Positions 8,782-16,229 of a stretch of 55,389 nucleotides of DNA are shown here, piece by piece. The position numbers and the translations under genes were made by a program. The notes beneath the pieces were generated by a model. It was not told where the DNA came from, did not search any database, and saw only the letters and a program-made list of their open reading frames with translations. The first letter of the stretch is position 1. Every line of letters starts with the position of its first letter. This DNA is from CAYQQQ01 sp964420125 (GTDB lineage Bacteria; Actinomycetota; Acidimicrobiia; Acidimicrobiales; Microtrichaceae). The DNA is taken from contig CAYQQQ010000029.1 of the NCBI GenBank assembly GCA_964420125.1, positions 1 to 55,389 on the forward strand, written 5' to 3'.

Positions 8782-9471
8782 TCAGAGGATCGCGGTGGAC
8801 CAGAAGAGCGGATCGGGGTCGTTCGGGTAGCAGCCGCTGCCGACCGTCGTGACCCCGAAGTTGGCCACGTTGGTCAACCGGTCCATCCTCGTCTCGATCG
8901 TGCTGCCGGAGGGCCCGGTGGCGGTGACGGTGAGGCGGACCTTGGGCAGCTGCACCTCGCTACCGGGCACGAACGGACCGGGGACCGTGTAGACGAGGAA
9001 GTCGCCCTGGAGCGAGAAGCTCGGGTAGCCCGGTCCCATGTTGATCCCGGCCGACATCACCGAGTCCACCAGCGTCATGTTGGGTGACATCGGGAAGCGG
9101 ATCTGGAAGGCCCGGAGATCCACGAGCGAGTAGCCCTGCACGTTGGTGGGGACGATGAAGGGCCCGGGGGCGACCATCATGTCGAAGGTCTCTCCCTGGC
9201 TCACCACGTACGGCGCCTCGACGTTCACCGAGGCTGTCTGCGGGAACGTGTAGTAGGTGCCGTAGACGTTGACCGAGCAGGTCAGGTCGAAGTAGGTCCA
9301 CAGCCCGACCGGCTCCGACCAGGGGATGGTGGACGTCGTGGTGGTCGTGGTGGTGGACCTCGGTGGTCCGCCGCCGCCGGTCTGCGGAGCGCAGGCCAGC
9401 GCCACTGCGCACAGGCCGGCGACCGCTACCGCCAGGTGAGCTCGAACGGACTTGCGTCGACGCGATTCCAT
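8782..9471 (-). CDS. exported lipoprotein of unknown function
   Basis: 229 residues beginning with a lipoprotein signal peptide (MESRRRKSVRAHLAVAV, lipobox ALAC, Cys27) and a Gly/Pro/Thr linker with seven consecutive Thr residues. The mature part is rich in beta strands, Gly, Pro and aromatic residues, and contains two further Cys (TCSVNV and GSGCYPN) that could form a disulfide. It is transcribed alone. A strong Shine-Dalgarno AAGGGGGG precedes the ATG and a TAGCGT hexamer lies about 35 bases upstream, so unlike many neighbours it has a leadered mRNA. The poly-Thr linker after Cys suggests a surface-displayed domain. Confidence 0.75.
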   Translation of the reverse strand: MESRRRKSVRAHLAVAVAGLCAVALACAPQTGGGGPPRSTTTTTTTSTIPWSEPVGLWTYFDLTCSVNVYGTYYTFPQTASVNVEAPYVVSQGETFDMMVAPGPFIVPTNVQGYSLVDLRAFQIRFPMSPNMTLVDSVMSAGINMGPGYPSFSLQGDFLVYTVPGPFVPGSEVQLPKVRLTVTATGPSGSTIETRMDRLTNVANFGVTTVGSGCYPNDPDPLFWSTAIL

Positions 9472-9688
9472 CAGGTGTCCCCCCTTGTGAACTCGGCCAC
9501 GCTAACACCGTGTAGGGGAGCGGTCCACGCCATCTGGCCGTTGCGGCAGGGACCCTCGTCCGGCCTCCTCTCCACGGTCGGCGACGACTCGTGACAGGCG
9601 CCCGCGGTGGCGGTCGAGCCTGTCGTGGCGCGCGTCGCCCGGTCGTCGTGCGCAGGTCGGGGGACAGGTCGGCCTGCGACACTGTCGT
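9472..9688. other. divergent intergenic region
   Basis: 217 bases between the lipoprotein (minus) and the histidine phosphatase (plus). It holds the leader and probable promoter of the lipoprotein; no RNA gene or clear repeat was seen. Confidence 0.5.
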
Positions 9689-10294
9689 GTGCCTGTGATC
9701 CGCTACCTCACCCACCCGGAGGTGAGCGTCGCCCCGGAGGTTCCCGTCGAGTGCTGGGAGCTCGACGCTGTCGGTGTCCAGCGCGTGCACGCTTCGCTGG
9801 CCCAGCCCTGGCTGCCCTCTGTAGACCGCATCGTGACCAGCGACGAGACGAAGGCCCGACAGACCGCGGCGATCCTCGGCTCGCACCTCGGCATCGAGGT
9901 GGAGGTCCGCGGGGACCTGGGCGAGAACGACCGGTCGTCGACCGGGTTCCTACCTCCGCACGACTTCGAGCGGATGGTCGAGCGGTTCTTCGCGGCGCCT
10001 CACGAGTCGGTGCACGGGTGGGAACGAGCGGCCGATGCCCAGCAGCGCATCGTCGAAGGGCTTGCAGACCTGCTGGAGAACCCTTCCGCCGCGAGCATTG
10101 TGGTGGTCGGCCACGGGGCGGTGGGCACTCTCTGGTACTGCTTCCTCGCGCGGCAACCCATCGCCCGCGTGCACGACCAGCCCGGCCAGGGTCACTTCTT
10201 CACAGTGGATGTCGACACGGCCGAGGTGATCCACCGCTGGCAGCCGATCGACGCGTCTCCCCGTCAGCAGCCGGTGGGAGATCCTGCTCGGTAG
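9689..10294 (+). CDS. histidine phosphatase superfamily protein (YLTHP variant)
   Basis: 201-residue phosphoglycerate-mutase-fold protein. The N-terminal catalytic motif, normally L-x-R-H-G, reads IRYLTHPEV here: the phospho-accepting His is kept but Arg and Gly are Thr and Pro. The other active-site parts look intact: SDETKARQTAAIL (second helix), FLPP, and VVVGHGAVGTL with the second His. The whole pattern (YLTHP at the start, NDRSSTGFLPP, RHDQP-like VHDQPGQGHFF) recurs as a coherent subfamily to my recollection, so it is more likely a specialised branch than a dead enzyme. Substrate unknown. GTG start. Confidence 0.75.
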   Translation: MPVIRYLTHPEVSVAPEVPVECWELDAVGVQRVHASLAQPWLPSVDRIVTSDETKARQTAAILGSHLGIEVEVRGDLGENDRSSTGFLPPHDFERMVERFFAAPHESVHGWERAADAQQRIVEGLADLLENPSAASIVVVGHGAVGTLWYCFLARQPIARVHDQPGQGHFFTVDVDTAEVIHRWQPIDASPRQQPVGDPAR

Positions 10295-10303
10295 CGGCGT
10301 CCG

Positions 10304-10319
10304 CAGGGCGGAGGCCCTG
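10304..10319 (+). terminator. short hairpin between histidine phosphatase and tRNA-Thr
   Basis: CAGGGC, loop GGAG, GCCCTG, ten bases after the phosphatase stop and ten before the 3' end of the minus-strand tRNA; it could serve both. Confidence 0.35.
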
Positions 10320-10328
10320 GTGGTTCAG

Positions 10329-10401
10329 AGCCCGAGAGGAGAATCGAACTCCTGACCTGCTCATTACGAGTGAGCCGCTCTGCCGACTGAGCTACTCGGG
10401 C
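10329..10401 (-). tRNA. tRNA-Thr (anticodon CGU)
   Basis: Full cloverleaf on the minus strand, 73 bases. The acceptor arms GCCCGAG and CTCGGGC pair perfectly; the D-arm holds AGCTCAGTCGGCAGAGC, the anticodon arm GCTCA-CTCGTAA-TGAGC has anticodon CGT, and the T-arm is AGGAG-TTCGATT-CTCCT. The discriminator base is U and no CCA is encoded. CGU reads the Thr codon ACG, common in this GC-rich genome. Confidence 0.96.
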
Positions 10402-10593
10402 GTGCCCGGAGGCGAAGGGCGAGCATACCGCCGCGCCGGGGGAGGCCTTCAACCGACCCCCGGCGGTGCGCCGACACCAGCGCAGCGCGGTGGCGCCTGT
10501 GGGGGTGCTCAAGTCCCGGGGACATCTGACCGTTGTGTGATGGGTGGGTTGCTGGTACTCCTGGCCCCAGTTCATCGACGACGGAGGTCTCAG

Positions 10594-10731
10594 GTGAAGC
10601 GCACAACGAGGTGCCGCCACTGCGACGGGTTGGGAGCCGGTCATGCCGACCGGTGCCCCGAGTGCGGGCGGTGGCTCCGCCGGCAGGACTACTACCCCAC
10701 GGAGTCGCTCAGGGCGTCCTCTCGCAGCTGA
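10594..10731 (+). CDS. very small zinc-ribbon protein
   Basis: 45 residues with two CxxC pairs (CRHC and CPEC, 12 residues apart), a compact zinc-ribbon pattern, and a basic remainder. The GTG start is supported by a good Shine-Dalgarno (GGAGG at 10584-10588). An in-frame ATG at 10540 would give 63 residues but has no ribosome-binding site. A nucleic-acid- or protein-binding role is possible; nothing more can be said. It is followed by a strong GC-rich inverted repeat, which supports it as a transcribed unit. Confidence 0.5.
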   Translation: MKRTTRCRHCDGLGAGHADRCPECGRWLRRQDYYPTESLRASSRS

Positions 10732-10788
10732 GCTCCGAGGTCGCATCCACCTGTCGAGGGGCACGACGGGTGCGGTTCGGCGGGAGCC

Positions 10789-10817
10789 CACCCGGCGCCG
10801 CGACGCGGCGCCGGGTG
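10789..10817 (+). terminator. 14-bp perfect inverted repeat between the zinc-ribbon gene and sigR
   Basis: Arm CACCCGGCGCCGCG, central A, then its exact reverse complement. A realistic hairpin has an 11-bp stem and a seven-base loop. Its position after a stop and before the sigR promoter fits a terminator; a protein-binding dyad is the alternative. Confidence 0.5.
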
Positions 10818-10883
10818 ACTTCCCCCGCCCGGTGAGGCCGGCTCCGACCCGATCGCCGACCACGCGACGGGCCCCGCTCCGCC

Positions 10884-10889
10884 TAGCGT
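10884..10889 (+). promoter_or_regulatory. -10 element (TAGCGT) for sigR
   Basis: TANNNT hexamer with nine bases to ATG 10899; the gap also holds GGGAGG. Confidence 0.45.
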
Positions 10890-10898
10890 GGGAGGTCC

Positions 10899-11510
10899 AT
10901 GGCTGACCAGGCCACCTTCACCGAGCAGATCGAGCCGTTCATGGACGCGCTCTACGGCGCGGCGCTGCGCATGACGCGCAACCCGGCCGATGCGGAAGAC
11001 CTCCTCCAGGAGACCTTCCTGCGCGCCTATCGGGGCTTTCCGAACTTCAACCAGGGCACCAACCTCCGCGCCTGGCTCTACCGGATCCTCACCAACACCT
11101 ACATCAACAGCTACCGGGCCAAGCAGCGCCGCCCGGAGCAGACCGAGCTCGACGAGGTGGAGGACCTCTTCCTCTACCGGCGCCTGGGAGGGCTCGAGGC
11201 CGCCACCCTCGGACGCAGCGCCGAAGACGAGCTGATGGACCTCTTCAGCGAGGCGGAGGTGAAGGCGGCGATGGAGGCCCTGCCCGACAACTTCCGGATG
11301 GTGGTGCTGCTGGCCGACGTCGAGGGCTTCGCCTACAAGGAGATCGCCGAGGTCCTGGACATCCCGATCGGCACCGTGATGAGCCGGCTGCACCGCGGAA
11401 GAAAAGCGCTGCAGAAGTCGTTGCACGAGTTTGCGTTGGCGAGAGGGCTCGCCTCCGACGAGGACGGCACGGGGGTCGGGACCGATGCCGACGTCGAGAC
11501 CTCCGTGTGA
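10899..11510 (+). CDS. sigR: ECF RNA polymerase sigma factor, SigR/SigH (thiol-oxidative stress) type
   Basis: 203-residue group 4 sigma factor that would direct RNA polymerase to disulfide-stress and protein-quality-control promoters. Region 2 reads ADAEDLLQETFLRAYRGF followed by NLRAWLYRILTNTYIN; region 4 holds the helix-turn-helix EGFAYKEIAEVLDIPIGTVMSRLHRGRKAL. These closely match SigR of Streptomyces and SigH of mycobacteria (ECF12). The pairing with an RsrA-like zinc anti-sigma gene 45 bases downstream supports this. In those relatives SigR drives its own operon and clpC; a partly matching promoter lies before clpC in this window. Confidence 0.9.
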   Translation: MADQATFTEQIEPFMDALYGAALRMTRNPADAEDLLQETFLRAYRGFPNFNQGTNLRAWLYRILTNTYINSYRAKQRRPEQTELDEVEDLFLYRRLGGLEAATLGRSAEDELMDLFSEAEVKAAMEALPDNFRMVVLLADVEGFAYKEIAEVLDIPIGTVMSRLHRGRKALQKSLHEFALARGLASDEDGTGVGTDADVETSV

Positions 11511-11555
11511 GGTGTCACCGGATGTGGAGTTTGCGTGCGAGGAGCCGAGACGACG

Positions 11556-11807
11556 ATGACCACCGATGAGCACGACTGCACCGACGCCGTCGCCCGGCTG
11601 TACGAGTACCTCGACGGAGAGCTCGACGCAGAGTCGCTGCACCTGGTGGAGGAGCACCTCGACCACTGCTCCCCGTGCCTCGAGGCGTTCGACTTCGAGT
11701 CGGAGTTCAAGCGCGTGGTCGCCTCCAAGTGCGTCGAACGCATCCCCGAGGACCTGAAGGTCCGGCTGCTGGAGCTGCTCGGTGGCTCCGGCCGGCTCCC
11801 CACGTGA
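11556..11807 (+). CDS. rsrA: zinc-binding anti-sigma factor, RsrA/RshA family
   Basis: 83-residue redox-sensing anti-sigma factor that holds SigR until disulfide formation expels zinc. The ZAS motif HxxxCxxC is His34, Cys38, Cys41 (HLDHCSPC), and Cys8 lies at the place of RsrA Cys11 in DCTDAVARLYEYLD, the region that contacts sigma. Compared with Streptomyces RsrA there is no residue matching Cys3, and the CC pair at 61-62 is Cys59-Val60, so only one vicinal cysteine is left. The ATG at 11556 has AGGAG just upstream and is preferred to an earlier GTG. Confidence 0.9.
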   Translation: MTTDEHDCTDAVARLYEYLDGELDAESLHLVEEHLDHCSPCLEAFDFESEFKRVVASKCVERIPEDLKVRLLELLGGSGRLPT

Positions 11808-11848
11808 GCCGTGCCCTCCGGGATGTGAGTCGGGGCCGGGGTGGGTCC

Positions 11849-11854
11849 TAGAGT
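11849..11854 (+). promoter_or_regulatory. -10 element (TAGAGT) for the 46-aa membrane protein
   Basis: TANNNT hexamer with six bases to ATG 11861. Confidence 0.5.
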
Positions 11855-11860
11855 GAGCCC

Positions 11861-12001
11861 ATGCTCTTCGCCGAGGACACCATCTGGCACTTCTGGATCG
11901 CCGTGCCGCTGGCGCTGGCCGCGATCCTCGTGGTGCTGGGGATCATCGCGCTCTACTTCTACAAGGTCACCCGCACCCGCTACCCGAGGGAACGAGCCTG
12001 A
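11861..12001 (+). CDS. 46-residue single-pass membrane protein
   Basis: Short gene with a hydrophobic segment from about residue 9 to 34 (WHFWIAVPLALAAILVVLGI and on to LYFY), followed by a basic tail KVTRTRYPRERA, giving a predicted N-out/C-in single span. The codon third positions are almost all G or C, like real genes here, and a -10 hexamer lies six bases before the ATG, so it should be a leaderless gene. It falls between rsrA and the DUF2342 zincin. No function recognised; small spans of this kind often bind or tune a larger membrane complex. Confidence 0.6.
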   Translation: MLFAEDTIWHFWIAVPLALAAILVVLGIIALYFYKVTRTRYPRERA

Positions 12002-12055
12002 CCTGGCGGTGCGGGCCGGTCCGGCCGGTCGTGCACCTTCGGTAGGGCCGGCCCT

Positions 12056-13120
12056 GTGAGCGAGTCGATCGACTGGGCGCTCGCCCGGAGCGTGGCGGCT
12101 CGGGTCAGCGGCAGCGAGCCCTTCGCGCAGTCGTACCACGCCGACACCCTGGAGGAGGACTTCCTCCGACTGACCGCCGAGGCCCAGCACTGGGTGGAGG
12201 AAGAGGTGGGCTTCCGCTCGCTCGCCGGCGACGCCCGCGCCCGCGTGGTGGGCAGGGACGAGTGGGTGAGCGCCAACGTCGCCTCGTACCGCCGCCTGCT
12301 GCGGCCCGTGCTCGGGCGGCTCGAGGAGCGCATGGCGGGCCCTGCCGCCTGGGTGTCGGGCAAGGTGGCGGGCGCCGAGCTGGGCGCGCTGCTCGGGTGG
12401 ATGTCCACCCGGGTGCTGGGCCAGTACGACCTGCTGGTGCTGGAGGAGGAGGACCCCCACGACCAGGACCTCGTCTACTTCGTGGGGCCGAACATCCTGT
12501 CGTTGGAGAAGCGGCACTCCTTCCCCCCCGAGCAGTTCCGCTTGTGGGTCGCGCTGCACGAGGTCACCCACCGCACGCAGTTCACCGGCATCCCCTGGAT
12601 GCGCGACTACTTCCTGGGCCTCGTGTCGTCGATGGTGGAGGCCGCAGAACCGGACCCCGCCAAGCTGTTCTCGGCCGTCGGCCGGGTCGCCGAGGGCATC
12701 CGCACCCGGCACAACCCGCTCGACGACGGCGGCCTCGCCGCGCTGTTCGCCACGGCCGACCAGCGCGCCGCCATGGAGAAGGTCGGCGGGTTGATGAGCC
12801 TGCTCGAGGGTCACGGCGACGTGACGATGGACCGTGCCGCGCTCCACCGCGTGCCCCAGGCCGACCGCTTCGCCCGCGTCCTGCGGGCGCGTCGCAAGGA
12901 GCTCAACGTCGGCGCCCGCCTGCTGCAGCGCATGATCGGCCTCGAGGCGAAGCTGAACCAGTACGAGCAGGGCGAGCGCTTCATCGCCGCCGTCGAAGCG
13001 GCGGGTGGGACGGAGCTGCTCAACCAGGCCTTCCTCTCGCCGGAGAACCTGCCGACCCGCACCGAGATCGGTGAACCCCAGCGATGGATCCGACGGATCG
13101 AACCGGCCCTCGCCTCCTGA
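12056..13120 (+). CDS. DUF2342 zincin-like metalloprotease (F420-biosynthesis-associated family)
   Basis: 354-residue protein of the actinobacterial family often labelled coenzyme F420 biosynthesis-associated or zinc-dependent metalloprotease. The zinc signature HEVTH (in LWVALHEVTHRTQF, about residue 168) is present, with a later GHGDVTMDRA that may supply the third ligand. It sits directly before tilS, the same neighbour as in mycobacteria (Rv3626c-like), and overlaps tilS by 37 bases. No signal peptide is seen, so it is probably cytosolic. Peptidase activity is inferred from HExxH only. GTG start 12056. Confidence 0.85.
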   Translation: MSESIDWALARSVAARVSGSEPFAQSYHADTLEEDFLRLTAEAQHWVEEEVGFRSLAGDARARVVGRDEWVSANVASYRRLLRPVLGRLEERMAGPAAWVSGKVAGAELGALLGWMSTRVLGQYDLLVLEEEDPHDQDLVYFVGPNILSLEKRHSFPPEQFRLWVALHEVTHRTQFTGIPWMRDYFLGLVSSMVEAAEPDPAKLFSAVGRVAEGIRTRHNPLDDGGLAALFATADQRAAMEKVGGLMSLLEGHGDVTMDRAALHRVPQADRFARVLRARRKELNVGARLLQRMIGLEAKLNQYEQGERFIAAVEAAGGTELLNQAFLSPENLPTRTEIGEPQRWIRRIEPALAS

Positions 13121-14010
13121 GCCGGCCGGCACCGGAGCGGGACGACCCCGTCGTGGCGTCGCTCGCCAGCCGGACGAGCTTCCCGTCACGCCGTGAGGTC
13201 GAACTGGCGGTCTCCGGGGGCCCCGACTCCACCGCGCTGCTGGTGCTCGCCCTGGCGACGGGGCACCACCCCGTGGTCCACCACGTCGACCACGGGGTGA
13301 GGCTCGACTCGGGCGCCGATGCCGAGGCCGTCGAGGCGCTGTGCGGCTCGTGGGGCGTCGAGGTGGTCGTGCACCGCATGGCGGTCGCCGCGGGCGCTGA
13401 TCTGGAACGTCGCTGCCGTGAGGCTCGCCTGTCGGTCCTGCCGCCGGACACCCTGTTCGGCCACACGGCCGACGACCTGGCGGAGACGGTGCTGCTGAGG
13501 ATGCTGAGGGGCACCGGGCCCGGCGGCCTCGCCGCCATGTCCGAGCGGAACCACCCGCTGCTCGGCCTTCGCCGGGCGGACACCGTGGGTCTGTGCGCCC
13601 ACCTCGGTCTGGATCCGCGCCACGACACCACCAACGACGACCCCCGGTTCGTGCGCAACCGGGTGCGTCGGGAGGTGCTCCCGTTGTTGCACGACGTCGC
13701 CGGACGTGACGTGGTGCCGCTGCTGTGCCGGCTGGCCGAGCTCGCCGGGGAGCGGGAGGCGCTGGTGGAGGAGCTGGTCGAACCCCTCGATCCCTCCGAC
13801 TCACGCAGCCTGGAGGAGCTGTCCGAACCGGTGGCCCGCGAGGTGCTGCGACGCTGGTGGCGGGCCGAGACCGGCCTGTTGCCCCCCGACCGGGCCGCGA
13901 CGGCGCGGATGCTGGCGGTCGCCCGAGGTCGGGTCCGATCCTGCGATGTGGTGGAGGGCTGGCGGTTGGAGCGGACCGAGCGCCGGCTGCGCCTCGTCCC
14001 GCCCCGCTGA
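13084..14010 (+). CDS. tilS: tRNA(Ile)-lysidine synthetase
   Basis: Converts C34 of the CAU-anticodon isoleucine tRNA to lysidine using ATP and lysine, so the tRNA reads AUA. The PP-loop SGGPDST is at about residues 44-50, followed by HHVDHGVR, LFGHTADDLAETVLLRMLRG and NDDPRFVRNRVRREVLPLL, all typical of TilS. At 308 residues it is a short actinobacterial form with little of the C-terminal tRNA-binding domain. It overlaps the zincin gene and is followed by hpt, a classic pairing. Confidence 0.93.
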   Translation: MDPTDRTGPRLLSRPAPERDDPVVASLASRTSFPSRREVELAVSGGPDSTALLVLALATGHHPVVHHVDHGVRLDSGADAEAVEALCGSWGVEVVVHRMAVAAGADLERRCREARLSVLPPDTLFGHTADDLAETVLLRMLRGTGPGGLAAMSERNHPLLGLRRADTVGLCAHLGLDPRHDTTNDDPRFVRNRVRREVLPLLHDVAGRDVVPLLCRLAELAGEREALVEELVEPLDPSDSRSLEELSEPVAREVLRRWWRAETGLLPPDRAATARMLAVARGRVRSCDVVEGWRLERTERRLRLVPPR

Positions 14011-14017
14011 GGAGCGG

Positions 14018-14023
14018 TAACGT
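14018..14023 (+). promoter_or_regulatory. -10 element (TAACGT) for hpt
   Basis: TANNNT hexamer with eight bases to GTG 14032; gives hpt and the folate genes their own leaderless start. Confidence 0.45.
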
Positions 14024-14031
14024 CGGCGTTC

Positions 14032-14613
14032 GTGACCGATCCCCCCGTGCAGCCGGCCCTGGCGGCCGACCCCCACATCGGCTCCGTGATCCTCACCGAA
14101 TCCCAGCTGCAGGAGCGGATCACCGAGCTCGGGCGTCAGCTGAGCGTCGACTACGCCGGCGACGCCCCTCTGTTGGTGTGCGTGCTGCGCGGCGCCTACG
14201 TGTTCCTCACCGACCTCGCGCGGGCGGTCGACCTCCCCGTCGAGATCGACTTCATCGCGGTGTCGTCCTACGGCTCCAGCACCCGCACCTCTGGGGTGGT
14301 CCGGCTGGTCAAGGACCTCGACGTCGACCTCACCGGGCGCCACGTGATCCTGGTCGAGGACATCGTCGACACCGGCCTCACGCTGCGCTACCTGCGGCGG
14401 AGCCTCGAGGCGCGCGGACCGGCCAGCCTCGAGGTGTGCGCGCTGCTCGCCCGGGAGACCGCCGACCTCGAGGGCCTCGGCGTCCGCTACGTGGGCTTCA
14501 CCATCCCCGGTGACTTCGTGATCGGCTACGGCCTCGACGTCGCGGAGCGCTACCGCAACCTGCCGTTCATCGCCTTGTACGACGCGTCCGGCGGTGCCAC
14601 CGGCGACGCCTGA
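14032..14613 (+). CDS. hpt: hypoxanthine (guanine) phosphoribosyltransferase
   Basis: Purine salvage enzyme: hypoxanthine or guanine plus PRPP gives IMP or GMP. It has 193 residues with the PRPP-binding motif VILVEDIVDTGLT (about residues 104-116), the early LLVCVLRGAYVF strand, and the base-binding YVGFTIPGDFVIGYGLDV segment. The flexible-loop SSYGSSTRTSG is also typical. It lies between tilS and folE; the ftsH gene often found at this point in mycobacteria is absent. GTG start. Confidence 0.95.
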   Translation: MTDPPVQPALAADPHIGSVILTESQLQERITELGRQLSVDYAGDAPLLVCVLRGAYVFLTDLARAVDLPVEIDFIAVSSYGSSTRTSGVVRLVKDLDVDLTGRHVILVEDIVDTGLTLRYLRRSLEARGPASLEVCALLARETADLEGLGVRYVGFTIPGDFVIGYGLDVAERYRNLPFIALYDASGGATGDA

Positions 14614-14642
14614 ACGGACCGAGCCTGGAGCACACTGAGCCG

Positions 14643-15296
14643 ATGACCCCCGAGCGCCCTCGCCTGGATCCGGGCGACCTCAACGTCCCCGACGATCTCC
14701 CGTTGCCTCCGGTGCTGTCCACCGAGGTGGACCAGGAGCGGATCCGGGCCGCCGTGCGCGAGATCCTGGTCGCCATCGGGGAGGATCCCGAGCGCGAGGG
14801 GGTGCGGGAGACGCCCGCCCGCGTGGCCCGCATGTACGCCGAGACCTGCGCCGGGCTCCACGACGACCCCACGCACCACCTCAAGGTCACCTTCGACGCC
14901 GGCCACGACGAGATGATCATGGTCCGGGACATCTCCCTCTTCTCGCTCTGCGAGCACCACCTCGTGCCCTTCTTCGGCCGGGCGCACGTGGCCTACGTCC
15001 CCAACACCGACGGTCGGGTGACCGGTCTGTCGAAGCTGGCGCGTCTGGTCGACGGGTTCGCCCGCCGCCCCCAGGTGCAGGAGCGCCTCACCACCCAGGT
15101 CGCCGACGCGCTCGAGCAGACCCTCAACCCCCGCGGGGTGCTGGTGGTGGTCGAGGCGGAGCACCTGTGCATGTCCATGCGGGGCGTGCGGACCCCGGGC
15201 TCCTCGACGGTGACCTCCGCGGTCCGAGGCGTGTTCCGCACCGACGAGGCAGCTCGCGCAGAGGCCATGCGGTTCCTCGATCGCGGGAGTCGATGA
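14643..15296 (+). CDS. folE: GTP cyclohydrolase I
   Basis: First step of folate synthesis: GTP to 7,8-dihydroneopterin triphosphate. The 217-residue protein has the zinc and substrate residues in SLCEHHLVPFFGRAHVAY, the GLSKLARLVDGFARRPQVQE block, and EHLCMSMRGVRTPGSSTVTS containing the third zinc ligand. The 5' extension of about 35 residues before the core is Pro/Asp-rich. Its stop overlaps folP as ATGA, so it opens a coupled folE-folP unit. Confidence 0.96.
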   Translation: MTPERPRLDPGDLNVPDDLPLPPVLSTEVDQERIRAAVREILVAIGEDPEREGVRETPARVARMYAETCAGLHDDPTHHLKVTFDAGHDEMIMVRDISLFSLCEHHLVPFFGRAHVAYVPNTDGRVTGLSKLARLVDGFARRPQVQERLTTQVADALEQTLNPRGVLVVVEAEHLCMSMRGVRTPGSSTVTSAVRGVFRTDEAARAEAMRFLDRGSR

Positions 15297-16228
15297 ATCC
15301 CGTCCTGGACGCCGCGGCCCCTGCGGCGGTGATGGGAGTGCTCAACGTCACCCCCGACTCGTTCTCCGACGGCGGTGCCCACCTCGATCCCGATGCCGCG
15401 CGCCGCCGCGTGGTGGAGATGATCGACGAGGGGGTGGAGGTGATCGACGTGGGCGGTGAGTCCACGCGGCCCGGCGCCCTCGCGGTGGACGAGGTGGTGG
15501 AGCAGGCCCGGGTGCTCCCCGTGCTCGAGGCGATCGCCGATCTCTGCGAGGCGGCCGGTGTGCGTCGCTCCATCGACACCCGGAACCCCGGCACGGCGCG
15601 AGCGGCGGTGGCCGCCGGGGCCTCGCTGCTCAACGACGTCTCCGCCGAGCTGTTCGAGGTGGCCGCCGAGCTCGGCGTGGGCTGGGTGGCCATGCACATG
15701 GCGGGCGATCCCCGCACCATGCAGGTCGACCCCACCTACGACGACGTGGTGGACGACGTCCGGTCCTTCCTGGTCCAGCGGGCGGCGGCGGCGGTGGCCT
15801 CCGGGGTGGAAGAGGTGTGGCTCGATCCCGGCATCGGGTTCGGCAAGACCACGGCGCACAACGTGGCGCTCCTGGCCCACCTGGACCGCCTGGTGGCCGA
15901 GGGGTTCCCGGTGCTGGTCGGCACCAGCCGCAAGCGCTCGGTGGGGGCTCTGCTGGCCCGCAGCGACGCCGGAGAGGTCCCACATCCTGGTCCGCCCGGC
16001 GGTCGGGCATACTTCGGGGGTCCGGATCCCGTCGAACTGGCCGACCGGCTCGACGGTTCGCTGGTCACGGCGACCTGGGCCATGATCCAGGGGGCACGGA
16101 TGATCCGGGCCCACGACGTGGGTCCGACGGTGCGGGCCGCCGCACTGGTCGCCGGGAGGGTCCCGGCGGCGACCGGCCGGTCGAACGGCGCGACGAGCGC
16201 TCCGCGGCCCGCCGATCAGGAGGACTGA
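15293..16228 (+). CDS. folP: dihydropteroate synthase
   Basis: Joins dihydropterin pyrophosphate and p-aminobenzoate to form dihydropteroate, the sulfonamide target. TIM-barrel of 311 residues: MGVLNVTPDSFSDGG at the N-terminus, GGESTRPGA, SIDTRNPGTARAAV, LLNDVSAELFEV, AMHMAGDPRTMQ, LDPGIGFGKTTAHN, and the C-terminal GTSRKRSVG phosphate-binding loop. The C-terminus extends about 30 residues beyond the usual end with an Ala/Arg/Pro tail. ATG overlaps the folE stop (ATGA); the next gene starts just after its stop. Confidence 0.95.
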   Translation: MNPVLDAAAPAAVMGVLNVTPDSFSDGGAHLDPDAARRRVVEMIDEGVEVIDVGGESTRPGALAVDEVVEQARVLPVLEAIADLCEAAGVRRSIDTRNPGTARAAVAAGASLLNDVSAELFEVAAELGVGWVAMHMAGDPRTMQVDPTYDDVVDDVRSFLVQRAAAAVASGVEEVWLDPGIGFGKTTAHNVALLAHLDRLVAEGFPVLVGTSRKRSVGALLARSDAGEVPHPGPPGGRAYFGGPDPVELADRLDGSLVTATWAMIQGARMIRAHDVGPTVRAAALVAGRVPAATGRSNGATSAPRPADQED

Positions 16229-16229
16229 G

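Noticed and set aside
9483..9498. CRP-binding site in the lipoprotein leader (TGTGA-N6-CCACG)
   Set aside because: Only one half-site is good; such GTG-N8-CAC matches are common by chance in this base composition.
9689..10294. Histidine phosphatase as a dead enzyme because RHG is THP
   Set aside because: The catalytic His and second His are kept, and the altered pattern looks like a coherent subfamily, so loss of activity is not supported.
11333..13804. An 823-residue minus-strand open frame
   Set aside because: It is the antisense of sigR, rsrA, the DUF2342 zincin and tilS, with low-complexity Arg/Pro content and no motif; typical of GC-rich DNA.
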